64,000 nucleotides of DNA, from contig NZ_JACBFY010000001.1 of NCBI RefSeq assembly GCF_021401245.1, positions 806,001 to 870,000 on the forward strand, in the 5' to 3' direction. Position numbers and translations under genes: made by a program. Source of the stretch: Pseudacidovorax sp. NFM-22 (GTDB lineage Bacteria; Pseudomonadota; Gammaproteobacteria; Burkholderiales; Burkholderiaceae_C). The notes beneath the pieces are model-generated. The model was not told where the DNA came from. It saw only the letters and a list, made by a program, of their open reading frames with translations, and ran no database searches. This document shows positions 18,901 through 26,431 of the stretch, piece by piece; the stretch's first letter is position 1; each line of letters starts with the position of its first letter.

Positions 18901-19428
18901 TCATTCGAGGATGGCTTCGTCGTCCGCGCCTTCCAGCGGCTTGCCGCGGCGCAGTTCGATGGCCAGGGCCGCCAGCAGGCCCAGGCCGAGCACCAGGGTG
19001 GCCGCCGCGCCCAGGGCCAGCGGATAGCCCAGCACGGTGCTGAAGCTGTTCATTCCGGCCTTGACCTGCTCCCAGGAGCCGATGACGAGCAGCACCAGGC
19101 ACAGGCCGATGAGCAGGCGACTCACCCAGAACAGCAGCCGCGCCGGCGTGCCCGAGAGCCGCGAGGTCAGCATGTCGAAGCCCAGGTGCTTGGCCTCGAA
19201 GGCCGCCACGATGGCGCCCACCGCCACCAGCCACACGAAGAGCAGGCGCGAGATCTCCTCGTACGACACGATGCTGGTCGAGAAGACGTAGCGCAGCACC
19301 ACGTTGACGAACACCGCCACGACCATGCCGGCCAGCGCCAGCACCATGAAGTGTTCGGCCAGGCGCTTGAGCAGCGGCCCACGGGCGGGGCGCGAAGGCG
19401 TGGAGGGGGAAGAAGAAGAGGTCGTCAT
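18901..19428 (-). CDS. TRAP transporter small permease, DctQ family
   Basis: 175 residues with four membrane helices (about residues 27-47, 62-80, 103-121, 140-160) and the DctQ signature YEEISRLLFVWLVAVGAI followed by HLGFDML. It associates with DctM in the inner membrane. Its ATG at 19428 overlaps the gluconokinase stop (ATGA), which ties the transporter to gluconate phosphorylation. Confidence 0.93.
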   Translation of the reverse strand: MTTSSSSPSTPSRPARGPLLKRLAEHFMVLALAGMVVAVFVNVVLRYVFSTSIVSYEEISRLLFVWLVAVGAIVAAFEAKHLGFDMLTSRLSGTPARLLFWVSRLLIGLCLVLLVIGSWEQVKAGMNSFSTVLGYPLALGAAATLVLGLGLLAALAIELRRGKPLEGADDEAILE

Positions 19429-19988
19429 GCGATGTCTCCGGCGTGTCGGTCGGCGGCGCGCGGCGCGGCAGGCCGGGCCCAGGCGGCGATCTCGGCCACC
19501 AGGTCGGCCAGCGGCCGCGTGGCGTCGAGCGTGAGCACGCCGGCTTCGCCCGTGGGCGATTCCAGCGTGGCGAACTGGTTGGCCACCAGATCGGGCGAGA
19601 AGAAATGGCCGGGTCGCGACTTCACGCGGTCCAGGGCCTGTTCGAAGTCCAGCGACAGGAAGGCGAAGCCCAGATGCGGGTTGGCGGCGCGCAGACGGTC
19701 GCGGTACTTGCGGCGCAGGGCCGAGCAGGTGAGCACCACGCCGCCCGGCGCGGCCTCCGGCGTCAGCAGCGCGGCCAGCCGGTCCAGCCAGCCGGCGCGG
19801 TCGGCATCGTCCAGCGGGATGCCCGCGCTCATCTTGGCGATGCTCTCGGGCGCGTGGTAGGTGTCGCCCTCGCACAGCGGCCAGCCCAGCGCGTCGGCGC
19901 AGCCCTGGCCCACGCTCGATTTGCCGCAGCCGGACACGCCCATCACCACGATGGCCGACGGCTGGAACGATGAGATAGCGCTATCCAT
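19425..19988 (-). CDS. gntK: Gluconokinase
   Basis: 187 residues with the P-loop GVSGCGKS (17-24) and the family segments LCEGDTYHAPESIAKMSAGI, PLDDADR, then LTCSALRRKYRD. It phosphorylates gluconate to 6-phosphogluconate with ATP, supplying Edd. I place the start at ATG 19988 because the P-loop then falls at the usual distance; a longer frame upstream crosses the leader hairpin and looks non-coding. Codons 2-5 (GAT AGC GCT ATC) are exactly the palindrome found again at 20122, so an operator is embedded in the coding sequence. First gene of the gluconate operon. Confidence 0.93.
   Translation of the reverse strand: MDSAISSFQPSAIVVMGVSGCGKSSVGQGCADALGWPLCEGDTYHAPESIAKMSAGIPLDDADRAGWLDRLAALLTPEAAPGGVVLTCSALRRKYRDRLRAANPHLGFAFLSLDFEQALDRVKSRPGHFFSPDLVANQFATLESPTGEAGVLTLDATRPLADLVAEIAAWARPAAPRAADRHAGDIA
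19974..19985. promoter_or_regulatory. Palindromic operator GATAGCGCTATC, proximal copy inside gntK
   Basis: A perfect 12-bp palindrome covering codons 2-5 of gntK. LacI-family repressors bind palindromes with a central CG step, and a LacI-family gene lies next door. An identical copy is centred 148 bp away at 20122-20133, so a tetrameric repressor could loop the DNA between them. Confidence 0.75.
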
Positions 19989-19996
19989 TCGAATCC

Positions 19997-20028
19997 AAAA
20001 AAAGCTGCGCGGTTTCAGCCTGCGCAGC
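19997..20028 (-). terminator. Terminator-like hairpin in gntK leader
   Basis: On the minus strand GCTGCGC (20028-20022) pairs with GCGCAGC (20010-20004) and is followed directly by seven T (20003-19997). That is an intrinsic terminator located 9 bases before the gntK ATG. Transcripts starting near the distal operator would have to pass it. It may be an attenuator for the gluconate operon, or it may stop transcription entering from the right. Confidence 0.6.
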
Positions 20029-20121
20029 CGAGGGGAGAGAGGAGAACCTCCCTCGACATGAAGTGCCGGTCGTTCAGGTCGGGTTGATGCACCGCACAAA
20101 CCCTGCTGGTCGAACCGACTG

Positions 20122-20133
20122 GATAGCGCTATC
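20122..20133. promoter_or_regulatory. Palindromic operator GATAGCGCTATC, distal copy
   Basis: Identical to the palindrome at 19974-19985. It lies 40 bp before the LacI-family gene and 134 bp before gntK, between the divergent transcription units, so one protein could control both directions. Confidence 0.75.
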
Positions 20134-20172
20134 TTATTGAACAATGATTTCTCGCCCGCCTAGGACAAACCC

Positions 20173-21198
20173 TTGACCGACGCCACCCGCCGCACCCGCC
20201 GCTCCAGCGGCCGCCTCACCCTGGAAGACGTGGCCCGCGCTGCCAGCGTGAGCCCCATCACCGTCTCGCGTGCGCTGCGAGGCGAGCGCAGCGTGGACCC
20301 GGTGCTGGTCGAACGCGTGCGGGAGGCCGCCGCGCGCCTGGGCTACGTGCCCGACCCTGCCGCCCGCGCCCTCGCCTCGCAGCGCAGCAGCCATGTCGCG
20401 GTGCTGATTCCGCTGCTCACCAACACCCTCTTCGTCGACCTGCTCGAAGCCGTGCAGCGCACCCTGCGCGCCAACGGTTTCCAGACGCTGATCGGCGTGA
20501 CCCACTACGACCCGCGCGAGGAAGAGCAGCTGCTGCGCGAGCAGCTCATGCACCGCCCCGCCGGGCTCATCGTCACCGGCTTCGAGCGCAGCGAAGAGAC
20601 CCGCGCCCTGATCCAGGCCAGCCGCGTGCCCTGTGTGCACGTCATGGAGACCAGCCGCGCCCCGGGCGTGCATTGCGTAGGCTTCTCGCAGCAGGACGCC
20701 GGTCAGGCGCTGACGGAACACCTGCTGGCCCGCGGCGCCCGCCGCATCGCCTATGCGGCGGCCCAGCTCGATGCGCGCGTGATGCAGCGCGCCGAGGGCT
20801 ATCGCCGTGCGCTGCAGGCCGCCGGCTGCTACGACCCGGCGCTGGAATTCCTGCGGCCCGAGCCCTCTTCCTTCGCCCTGGGCGCGCAGATGTTCGGCCG
20901 CATCGTGGCCGAGGCGAAGCCCGACGCCATCTTCTTCTGCAACGACGACCTGGCCCAGGGCGCCCTGATGGCGGCGCCGCGGCTGGGCATCTCGGTGCCC
21001 CGCGATGTGGCCGTGGCCGGCTTCAACGACCTGCCCGGCAGCGATCAGTTGCTGCCCAGTCTGACCAGCGTGCGCACGCCGCGGCGCGAGATCGGGCAGG
21101 CGGCGGCCGGCATGCTCCTGCAGCTGATGCGCGGGACGCCGGTCGAGCAGAGCTGCATCGAGTTGGCCTGGGAGGTGGTGGGGCGGGAAAGCGCCTGA
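20173..21198 (+). CDS. gntR: LacI-family repressor, probable gluconate regulator
   Basis: 341 residues: N-terminal LacI helix-turn-helix (LTLEDVARAASVSPITVSRA LRG, residues 15-37) and a periplasmic-binding-protein-like effector domain ending in DVAVAGFNDLPGSDQLLPSL. A TTG at 20173 is the best start, since no ATG or GTG occurs before the DNA-binding domain. It is divergent from gntK across a region with two identical palindromes. The likely effector is gluconate or 6-phosphogluconate, inferred from its neighbours. Confidence 0.9.
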   Translation: MTDATRRTRRSSGRLTLEDVARAASVSPITVSRALRGERSVDPVLVERVREAAARLGYVPDPAARALASQRSSHVAVLIPLLTNTLFVDLLEAVQRTLRANGFQTLIGVTHYDPREEEQLLREQLMHRPAGLIVTGFERSEETRALIQASRVPCVHVMETSRAPGVHCVGFSQQDAGQALTEHLLARGARRIAYAAAQLDARVMQRAEGYRRALQAAGCYDPALEFLRPEPSSFALGAQMFGRIVAEAKPDAIFFCNDDLAQGALMAAPRLGISVPRDVAVAGFNDLPGSDQLLPSLTSVRTPRREIGQAAAGMLLQLMRGTPVEQSCIELAWEVVGRESA

Positions 21199-21289
21199 CC
21201 ACGGCGCGCCGCGCCCGTCGGGCGTCAAGGCCCGTGCCTTGGAGCCAAAGTCCATGCCGCCGGGGCAATGCCCGTCAGTGAACCCACGA

Positions 21290-21360
21290 CCGTTCGGGCT
21301 GAGCCTGTCGAAGCCAGGGCACTGGGTGTCAAAGCCCTTCGACAAGCTCAGGGCGAACGG
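21290..21360. repeat. Dispersed palindromic repeat (REP-like), copy 2
   Basis: Arms CCGTTCGGGCTGAGCCTGTC (from 21290) and CTTCGACAAGCTCAGGGCGA (to 21360) form a long hairpin after the LacI-family gene. It has the same ends as copies 1 and 3. Its right end runs directly into a three-unit tandem repeat. Confidence 0.85.
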
Positions 21361-21419
21361 GTTAGCTGACTCAGAGCGAGCGGATTAACTGATTCATGGC
21401 GAACGGGTTACCTGACTGG
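21351..21419. repeat. Three tandem 23-bp units derived from a REP end
   Basis: Three imperfect 23-bp units lie end to end at 21351-21373, 21374-21396 and 21397-21419. Each follows the pattern GCGAxCGGxTTAxCTGA. The first is the tail of the palindromic repeat plus its right flank, so the array looks like serial duplication of the REP border. Related flank sequence (GAACGGGCTGGCTGACTGG) also follows the copy at 26320. Confidence 0.75.
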
Positions 21420-21490
21420 CATTGCGCCGCCGGGGAACATTCGACCGTCTCGGCACCTCATCCTCTCTTTCTTCCCACATCGACGACACC

Positions 21491-21898
21491 ATGGCCGCCG
21501 GCACCCTCTTCACCGTTCTTGCCAACATCCCCTGGGGCCAAGTCGTCGAGAACGCGCCCAAGGTCGCGGAGGGCGCGGCGAAGCTGTGGGGCTCCGTCAC
21601 CCGCCGGCGCCAGAGCGCCGAGCAGGCGGCGGCCACCGAGGCCGAGGCGCCACCCGCCCGGCCGCTGACCGAGGCGGAGCAGCTCCGCCAGCAGGTCCAG
21701 CGACTGGAAAGCGCCGTCCGGGACATCGAGGCGCAGATGCAGGCGTCGACCGAACTCATCAAATCCCTGGCCGAGCAGAACACCCAGCTCATCGCCCGCA
21801 TCGAGATGAACCGCGTGCGGCTGCAGCGGCTGAAGTGGCTCACGGTGGGCCTTGCCGCAGGACTGGCGGCGACCGTCGTCCATCTGATCGCACGCTGA
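21491..21898 (+). CDS. Coiled-coil protein with C-terminal membrane anchor
   Basis: 135 residues. The N-terminus (MAAGTLFTVLANIPWGQVVE) is followed by an Ala/Glu-rich linker, then a heptad-type coiled coil (LTEAEQLRQQVQRLESAVRD to about residue 110) and one C-terminal helix (WLTVGLAAGLAATVVHLIA). This fits a tail-anchored inner-membrane protein that oligomerises through its coiled coil. I do not recognise a named family. It stands alone between a repeat-rich gap and a convergent OmpA-domain gene. Confidence 0.75.
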   Translation: MAAGTLFTVLANIPWGQVVENAPKVAEGAAKLWGSVTRRRQSAEQAAATEAEAPPARPLTEAEQLRQQVQRLESAVRDIEAQMQASTELIKSLAEQNTQLIARIEMNRVRLQRLKWLTVGLAAGLAATVVHLIAR

Positions 21899-21931
21899 GC
21901 GCGGGCAGCGGTCCGGGCTGCCGGCGCGCAC

Positions 21932-21955
21932 AAAAAAGCCCGGCATCGCCGGGCT
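21932..21955 (-). terminator. Intrinsic terminator of the OmpA-domain gene
   Basis: On the minus strand AGCCCGGC-GAT-GCCGGGCT is followed by a run of T (plus-strand A run 21932-21937). It lies 26 bp beyond the OmpA-domain stop, in the right orientation for a rho-independent terminator. Confidence 0.85.
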
Positions 21956-21980
21956 CGATCGGGTAAGGGCGAAGGCCGCG

Positions 21981-22532
21981 TCAGTCGACCAGCTTGACCT
22001 CGACGCGACGCGCTGCCGCATCGTCGCCCTGGCCGGCGGCGGCGACGGCCGGCTTCTCCAGCGTGACCTTGTCCTCGGCCACGCCCAGGCCCACCAGCAC
22101 GTCGCGCACGGTGATGGCGCGCTGCTTGGCCAGCTCTTCGTTCTTGGCCGGGTCGCCCGTGGTGTCGTGGTAGCCGGAGATGACCGCCTTGCGGCCGTTC
22201 TGCACGCCCTGCAGCACCAGGGCCAGCGCCTCGGCGGCGCCCGGGGCGATGTCGGCGCTGCCGGTGGCGAAGTAGAACTTCACCACGCCGCCTTCCACGC
22301 GCACGCTGGCCCCTTCGGGCACCACGGCCACCACCGTCTCGGTGATGACGGCGACGCCCGTGGCCGGGGCCGCCGGTGCGGTGCTGGCGGCGCCGGCCGC
22401 ATCGGCATCACGCCCGGGCATGCCGTAGTGGTAGACCGCGGCGCCGATCGTCGTGGCGACGATCAGGGCAATGAGCACGAACACCAGCCCAAGGGCAAAG
22501 CGCTGCTGGGAGTCGTCGTCGGGGGTGGACAT
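21981..22532 (-). CDS. Inner-membrane-anchored OmpA-domain protein
   Basis: 183 residues. After a short polar start (MSTPDDDSQQR) one hydrophobic helix (FALGLVFVLIALIVATTIGA) anchors the protein, followed by an Ala/Pro linker and an OmpA/MotB C-terminal domain (VKFYFATGSADIAPGAAEAL, then ISGYHDTTGDPAKNEELAKQ and RRVEVKL). Such domains bind peptidoglycan. A single uncleaved anchor resembles MotB-like or small structural wall proteins rather than an outer-membrane porin. A terminator follows. It is divergent from chaC with only 34 bp between starts, so the promoters must overlap coding sequence. Confidence 0.82.
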   Translation of the reverse strand: MSTPDDDSQQRFALGLVFVLIALIVATTIGAAVYHYGMPGRDADAAGAASTAPAAPATGVAVITETVVAVVPEGASVRVEGGVVKFYFATGSADIAPGAAEALALVLQGVQNGRKAVISGYHDTTGDPAKNEELAKQRAITVRDVLVGLGVAEDKVTLEKPAVAAAGQGDDAAARRVEVKLVD

Positions 22533-22566
22533 GAGGGTGCGTCTCTCGGGATGTTGAAGGGTGGCC

Positions 22567-23343
22567 ATGGAAGATGCCTTGGCAATAATGGGCCGCGTGA
22601 AGCCCGTTTCAGAAGCCGAAATTCTAGGTGCCACCTCGGTGCCGCCTCTTGTCGGCGCGCATCCTCCGCTCGTGCGCGACCCTGGCCCGTTGCTGGAGCG
22701 CACGATCGCGGAATGGGGCGGCCATGAGGACCTGTGGCTGTTCGGCTATGGCTCGCTGATCTGGAACCCCGGCTTCGACCACAGCGAGGCGCGGCCTGCC
22801 CACGTGAGCGGCTGGCATCGCGCCCTGAAGATGTGGAGCCGGGTCAACCGCGGCAGCATCGACAAGCCCGGCCTGGTCTTCGGCCTGCTCAGCGGCGGCA
22901 GCTGCCGCGGCATGGTGTTCCGCATTCCGCGGGCCATCGCGCTGGAAACGCTGGGCCGGCTGTGGCTGCGCGAGATGCCCACCGGCGTCTACGACCCGCG
23001 CTGGCTGCATTGCCGCACCGCGCAAGGGCCCGTGCGGGCCTTGGCCTTCACGCTGTCACGCAAATCGCCCAACTTCACCGGTACCCTCAGCGAAGAGCGC
23101 TACCGCGAGATCTTTGCCACGGCCGTGGGCCGCTACGGCAGCTCGCTGGACTATGCGCGGCAGACGCTCGAAGCCCTGCAGCGTCATGGCATCCGCGACT
23201 CTGCCCTGGCCCGTCTGTTGCGTCTGGCCACCCAGGCACCCGGGCAACTGGCGACCTCCGCCGACAGCCAGGCCCTCGCTGCATCGTTACACCTGAGCCC
23301 GTCCGACTCCCTTCCCTCATCCTCCAAAGGAACAACGCCATGA
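22567..23343 (+). CDS. chaC: Glutathione-specific gamma-glutamylcyclotransferase (ChaC-like)
   Basis: 258 residues from ATG 22567 (an in-frame GTG lies at 22561 and an ATG at 22588). The ChaC substrate loop FGYGSLIWNPGF (59-70) and the catalytic glutamate in WLREMPTGVYDP (Glu136) are present. The enzyme splits glutathione into 5-oxoproline and Cys-Gly. About 50 residues precede the domain, longer than in E. coli ChaC. Its stop overlaps the sodC start (ATGA), pairing glutathione turnover with superoxide defence. Confidence 0.9.
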   Translation: MEDALAIMGRVKPVSEAEILGATSVPPLVGAHPPLVRDPGPLLERTIAEWGGHEDLWLFGYGSLIWNPGFDHSEARPAHVSGWHRALKMWSRVNRGSIDKPGLVFGLLSGGSCRGMVFRIPRAIALETLGRLWLREMPTGVYDPRWLHCRTAQGPVRALAFTLSRKSPNFTGTLSEERYREIFATAVGRYGSSLDYARQTLEALQRHGIRDSALARLLRLATQAPGQLATSADSQALAASLHLSPSDSLPSSSKGTTP

Positions 23344-23897
23344 CCCTCCGCTCCGCCCTGCCCTCCGCCCGCATGCTGGCCGCCTGCACCCTCGCGGGCT
23401 CCAGCCTGCTGCTTGCCGCCTGTGCCGGCATGGGCATGGGCGCCTCGCGCGCCACGGCCACCCTGGCGCCCACCGGCGCCGTGTCGCCCAACCCGACCAT
23501 GGGGCAGGTCACGCTGACGGCGCTGGACCACGGCGTGCGCGTGGCCGGCGAGGTGCGTGGCCTGGCACCCGGCTCGGAGCACGGCTTCCACATCCACGAG
23601 AAGGGCTCGTGCGCCGACAACGGCAATGCCTCGGGCGGCCACTTCAACCCGGCCGGCGGCACGCACGGCAAGTTCGGCGCCCCCGGCAGCCATGCCGGCG
23701 AGTTGCCCAGCCTGGTGGCCGACTCCAATGGCGTGGCCCGCTTCAGCGTGGACATCCACGCCATCTCGCTGACCGACGGCGCCGCCAACAACGTGGTCGG
23801 CCGCGCCATCGTCGTGCACAAGGACCGCGACGACTACACCACGCAGCCGGCCGGCAACTCCGGCCCGCGCATCGCCTGCGGCGTGATCACCCGCTGA
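23340..23897 (+). CDS. sodC: Cu,Zn superoxide dismutase lipoprotein
   Basis: 185 residues. The signal ends in a lipobox (LLAAC, Cys28), so it is probably a lipoprotein on the periplasmic face. Copper ligands His84, His86 and His160 and bridging His101 are present, as are zinc ligands His109 and His118 and the Cys91-Cys180 disulfide pair. The fourth zinc ligand, normally Asp in HxGDL, is Glu121 here (HAGEL). Glu can bind zinc, but this is an unusual change at a nearly invariant position. Translationally coupled to chaC. Confidence 0.92.
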   Translation: MTLRSALPSARMLAACTLAGSSLLLAACAGMGMGASRATATLAPTGAVSPNPTMGQVTLTALDHGVRVAGEVRGLAPGSEHGFHIHEKGSCADNGNASGGHFNPAGGTHGKFGAPGSHAGELPSLVADSNGVARFSVDIHAISLTDGAANNVVGRAIVVHKDRDDYTTQPAGNSGPRIACGVITR

Positions 23898-23904
23898 GGC
23901 GGCC

Positions 23905-25197
23905 TCAGAAGGCGGTGGTGATGGCGTCGACGACGTTGTAGGCCTCGTCCACCACCGGCATCCAGCGCCACTTGTCGAAGGTGGTGCACGGGTGCGAAAT
24001 GCCCAGCCCGACGCGCTCGCCCACCACCGGGGCGAGCGCGTCGTCGCTTTCGTCCCAGCGCAGGTAGGCATGCTGGTCGTTGAGGGCGGTGATCTTCCAG
24101 CTGGCCGGCACGCCCGTCGGCGCCTGCGCGCCGCGCAGGGCCCGCGCGAAGGGAATGGGCATCGTGATGTCGAAGGAGACATCGCGCCGGCCGGCCGTGA
24201 GGATCGCAAGCCGCGGCTCGGGGCACGACTGGACGGCCGCCCAGACCTCCATGGCGGGGCGCAGCCCGTCTTCGGCGCAGTCGCAGCCGATCCGCGCATT
24301 CACCTGGCCGACCATGCGCGTGTAGAAGCCATGGTCGTGCGTCACGTAGCAGCCCGAGCGCAACAGGCCGCGCACCGGCCGCCCGAGTGCTGGTCGCAGG
24401 CGGCCCGCCACCAGGTCGAAGACGGCCGAGCCGCCGGCGGAGCACAGCACCTCGTCGGTGTCGAACAGGTTCTCGTCGGCGCACAGGCGGGCGACGGCCT
24501 GCACGCGGTCCATCAGGGCCGTGGCCAGCGCGGCGTCGGCGGCCGAGTCGCCCGTGGCCCACAGGCCTTCGTAGCATTCGATGCCCACGAGGCGCACGGC
24601 CGGGCTGGCGCCCACCGCGCGGGCCAGGGCGATGGCCTCTTCCTGCGTACGGCAGCCGGTGCGGCCGCCGTCCAGGCCGATCTCCAGCATCACCTCGAAG
24701 GGCCGGGCATCGGCCTGCGCCCGTGCCCATGCCTCGATCAGCGCCAGCTGGGCGGTCGAATCCACGAGGAAGACCACGCGCAGGCCCTCGTGCGCCGCCA
24801 GCATCTGCTGGATGCCGGCCAGGTCCTCGTCCTGCATCACCTGGTTGGCGATGAGGCAGCGGCGCACACCCGCCGCCACGCCGATGGCCAGTTGCGCGAC
24901 GTTGGCGAAGGTGATGCCCCAGGCGCCGGCGTCGATCTGCCGCGCGAACAGCTGCGGCGACATGGTGGTCTTGCCATGCGGTGCCAGGTCGATGCCCTGG
25001 CTTTGCACATAGCGCTGCATCCAGGCCAGGTTGTGGGCCAGGGCCTCGCGGCGGATCAGGGCCAGGGGCAGCGGCAGGTCGCCCGCCAGCACGTTCCAGC
25101 CGGCGGCGCCGACGGCGCTGCGGGCGCGCGGCGCCTGAGTGCGGGGATAGCCCTTGAAGGAGGCATCGAGAAGAGGATCGAGCAGTTCGGCAGTCAT
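23905..25197 (-). CDS. D-serine dehydratase-like / D-threonine aldolase-fold PLP enzyme
   Basis: 430 residues of the alanine-racemase N-terminal fold (type III PLP). The PLP lysine is Lys76 in LAPHGKTTMSPQL. The C-terminal D-serine-dehydratase-like domain contains GISHPCTTFDKW, whose His and Cys bind zinc in DSD1-type enzymes. The expected reaction is deamination of a D-amino acid such as D-serine, or retro-aldol cleavage of a beta-hydroxy D-amino acid. The start is ATG 25197. It runs divergently from dgoK; no obvious functional link is seen. Confidence 0.85.
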   Translation of the reverse strand: MTAELLDPLLDASFKGYPRTQAPRARSAVGAAGWNVLAGDLPLPLALIRREALAHNLAWMQRYVQSQGIDLAPHGKTTMSPQLFARQIDAGAWGITFANVAQLAIGVAAGVRRCLIANQVMQDEDLAGIQQMLAAHEGLRVVFLVDSTAQLALIEAWARAQADARPFEVMLEIGLDGGRTGCRTQEEAIALARAVGASPAVRLVGIECYEGLWATGDSAADAALATALMDRVQAVARLCADENLFDTDEVLCSAGGSAVFDLVAGRLRPALGRPVRGLLRSGCYVTHDHGFYTRMVGQVNARIGCDCAEDGLRPAMEVWAAVQSCPEPRLAILTAGRRDVSFDITMPIPFARALRGAQAPTGVPASWKITALNDQHAYLRWDESDDALAPVVGERVGLGISHPCTTFDKWRWMPVVDEAYNVVDAITTAF

Positions 25198-25372
25198 GAT
25201 GGAAGAAGAGGGGCGCCCCGGACGCGGCGGCAGGAATGCCGGCGCGGGCCGATGCGGCAGCCCTCCATTCTTGCCGGCCCCGCACGGCGCCGCCTGACCG
25301 GGCGCAGGGGCGCAGGGGCATGCGAGACTGCCCGCCACGCTTGGCCGTCCGTGGCAAAAAAAGGAACGACCC

Positions 25373-26266
25373 ATGAGCTTCGTCGCCCTCGACTGGGGCA
25401 CCACCTCGCTGCGCGGCGCGCTGATCGCCGAGGACGGACGGGTGCTGGAAGAGCGCAGCGCCCCGCGGGGCATCCTGCACCTGGACGGCGCCAGCTTCGC
25501 CGAGGTGTTCGAGGCCTTCACCCTCGACTGGATGGCCGTGCCCGGCCGCCGCTGCCTGATCGCCGGCATGGCCGGCAGCCGCCAGGGCTGGGTCGAGGCG
25601 CCCTACTGCGCCTGCCCCTGCGGCGCCGGGGACATCGCGCAGCAGGTCGTGCCGGTGGTGCCCGGCCGCATCGACATCGTGCCGGGCCTGGTGGACCATC
25701 AGTCCGGCGTGCCCGACGTGATGCGCGGCGAAGAGACGCAGATCCTGGGCGCCATGCGGCTCACCGGCCTGCGCGAAGGCCTCTTCGTGCTGCCCGGCAC
25801 GCACAACAAGTGGGCCCGCGTGGCCGAGGGCCGGGTGACGGGCTTCCGCACCTTCATGACCGGCGAGTTCTATGCGCTGCTGTCGCAGCAGTCGATCCTG
25901 GCGCGCACGCTGCAGGCCGATGCGCCCCTGGTGCGGCAGGCCTTCCTCGATGGCTTAGGCCGCGCCCGACGGGCCGACTCGCCCGGCCTGCTGCACCTGG
26001 CCTTCGGCATGCGGGCGCTGTCGCTCTTCGACCGCCTGAGTCCCGCCGCGGCCACCAGCTATCTGTCCGGCTTGCTGATCGGCGACGAACTGCGGGCCCA
26101 GCCGCTGCAGCCCGGCGTGCCCGTCGTGCTGGTGGGCAGCCCGACGCTGACCGAACGCTATGCCCTGGCGCTGGACAGCGTGGGCGTGCCGGCCCGGTTG
26201 CTCGACGCCCAGGCCACCTGGGCCGGCGCACATGCCTTGTGGCGCGCACGGCAGGCCGCCAGCTGA
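25373..26266 (+). CDS. dgoK: 2-dehydro-3-deoxygalactonokinase
   Basis: 297 residues with the DgoK start FVALDWGTTSLRGALI (phosphate-binding loop) and the family segments AGMAGSRQGWVEAPY, RGEETQILGA and LPGTHNKWARV. It phosphorylates 2-keto-3-deoxygalactonate at the 6-position in the De Ley-Doudoroff pathway. The aldolase gene dgoA follows 165 bp later, with a palindromic repeat between. No galactonate dehydratase is in the window, so upstream steps must be encoded elsewhere. Confidence 0.93.
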   Translation: MSFVALDWGTTSLRGALIAEDGRVLEERSAPRGILHLDGASFAEVFEAFTLDWMAVPGRRCLIAGMAGSRQGWVEAPYCACPCGAGDIAQQVVPVVPGRIDIVPGLVDHQSGVPDVMRGEETQILGAMRLTGLREGLFVLPGTHNKWARVAEGRVTGFRTFMTGEFYALLSQQSILARTLQADAPLVRQAFLDGLGRARRADSPGLLHLAFGMRALSLFDRLSPAAATSYLSGLLIGDELRAQPLQPGVPVVLVGSPTLTERYALALDSVGVPARLLDAQATWAGAHALWRARQAAS

Positions 26267-26319
26267 CATGCGCCGCGAACGCAGCGCACTACTTCCAATG
26301 CGGACCAGTGAACCCCTGC

Positions 26320-26381
26320 CCGTTCGGGCTGAGCCTGTCGAAGCCTGGGCACGCGCCCTTCGACAGGCTCAGGGCGAACGG
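26320..26381. repeat. Dispersed palindromic repeat (REP-like), copy 3
   Basis: The cleanest copy: CCGTTCGGGCTGAGCCTGTC GAAG from 26320 pairs with CTTCGACAGGCTCAGGGCGA ACGG ending at 26381, with a 14-bp loop. It lies between dgoK and dgoA, again inside a catabolic gene pair. Confidence 0.9.
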
Positions 26382-26431
26382 GCTGGCTGACTGGCATCGC
26401 GGGCTTTCCTTCCCTTCCGACCTCCATCTCC

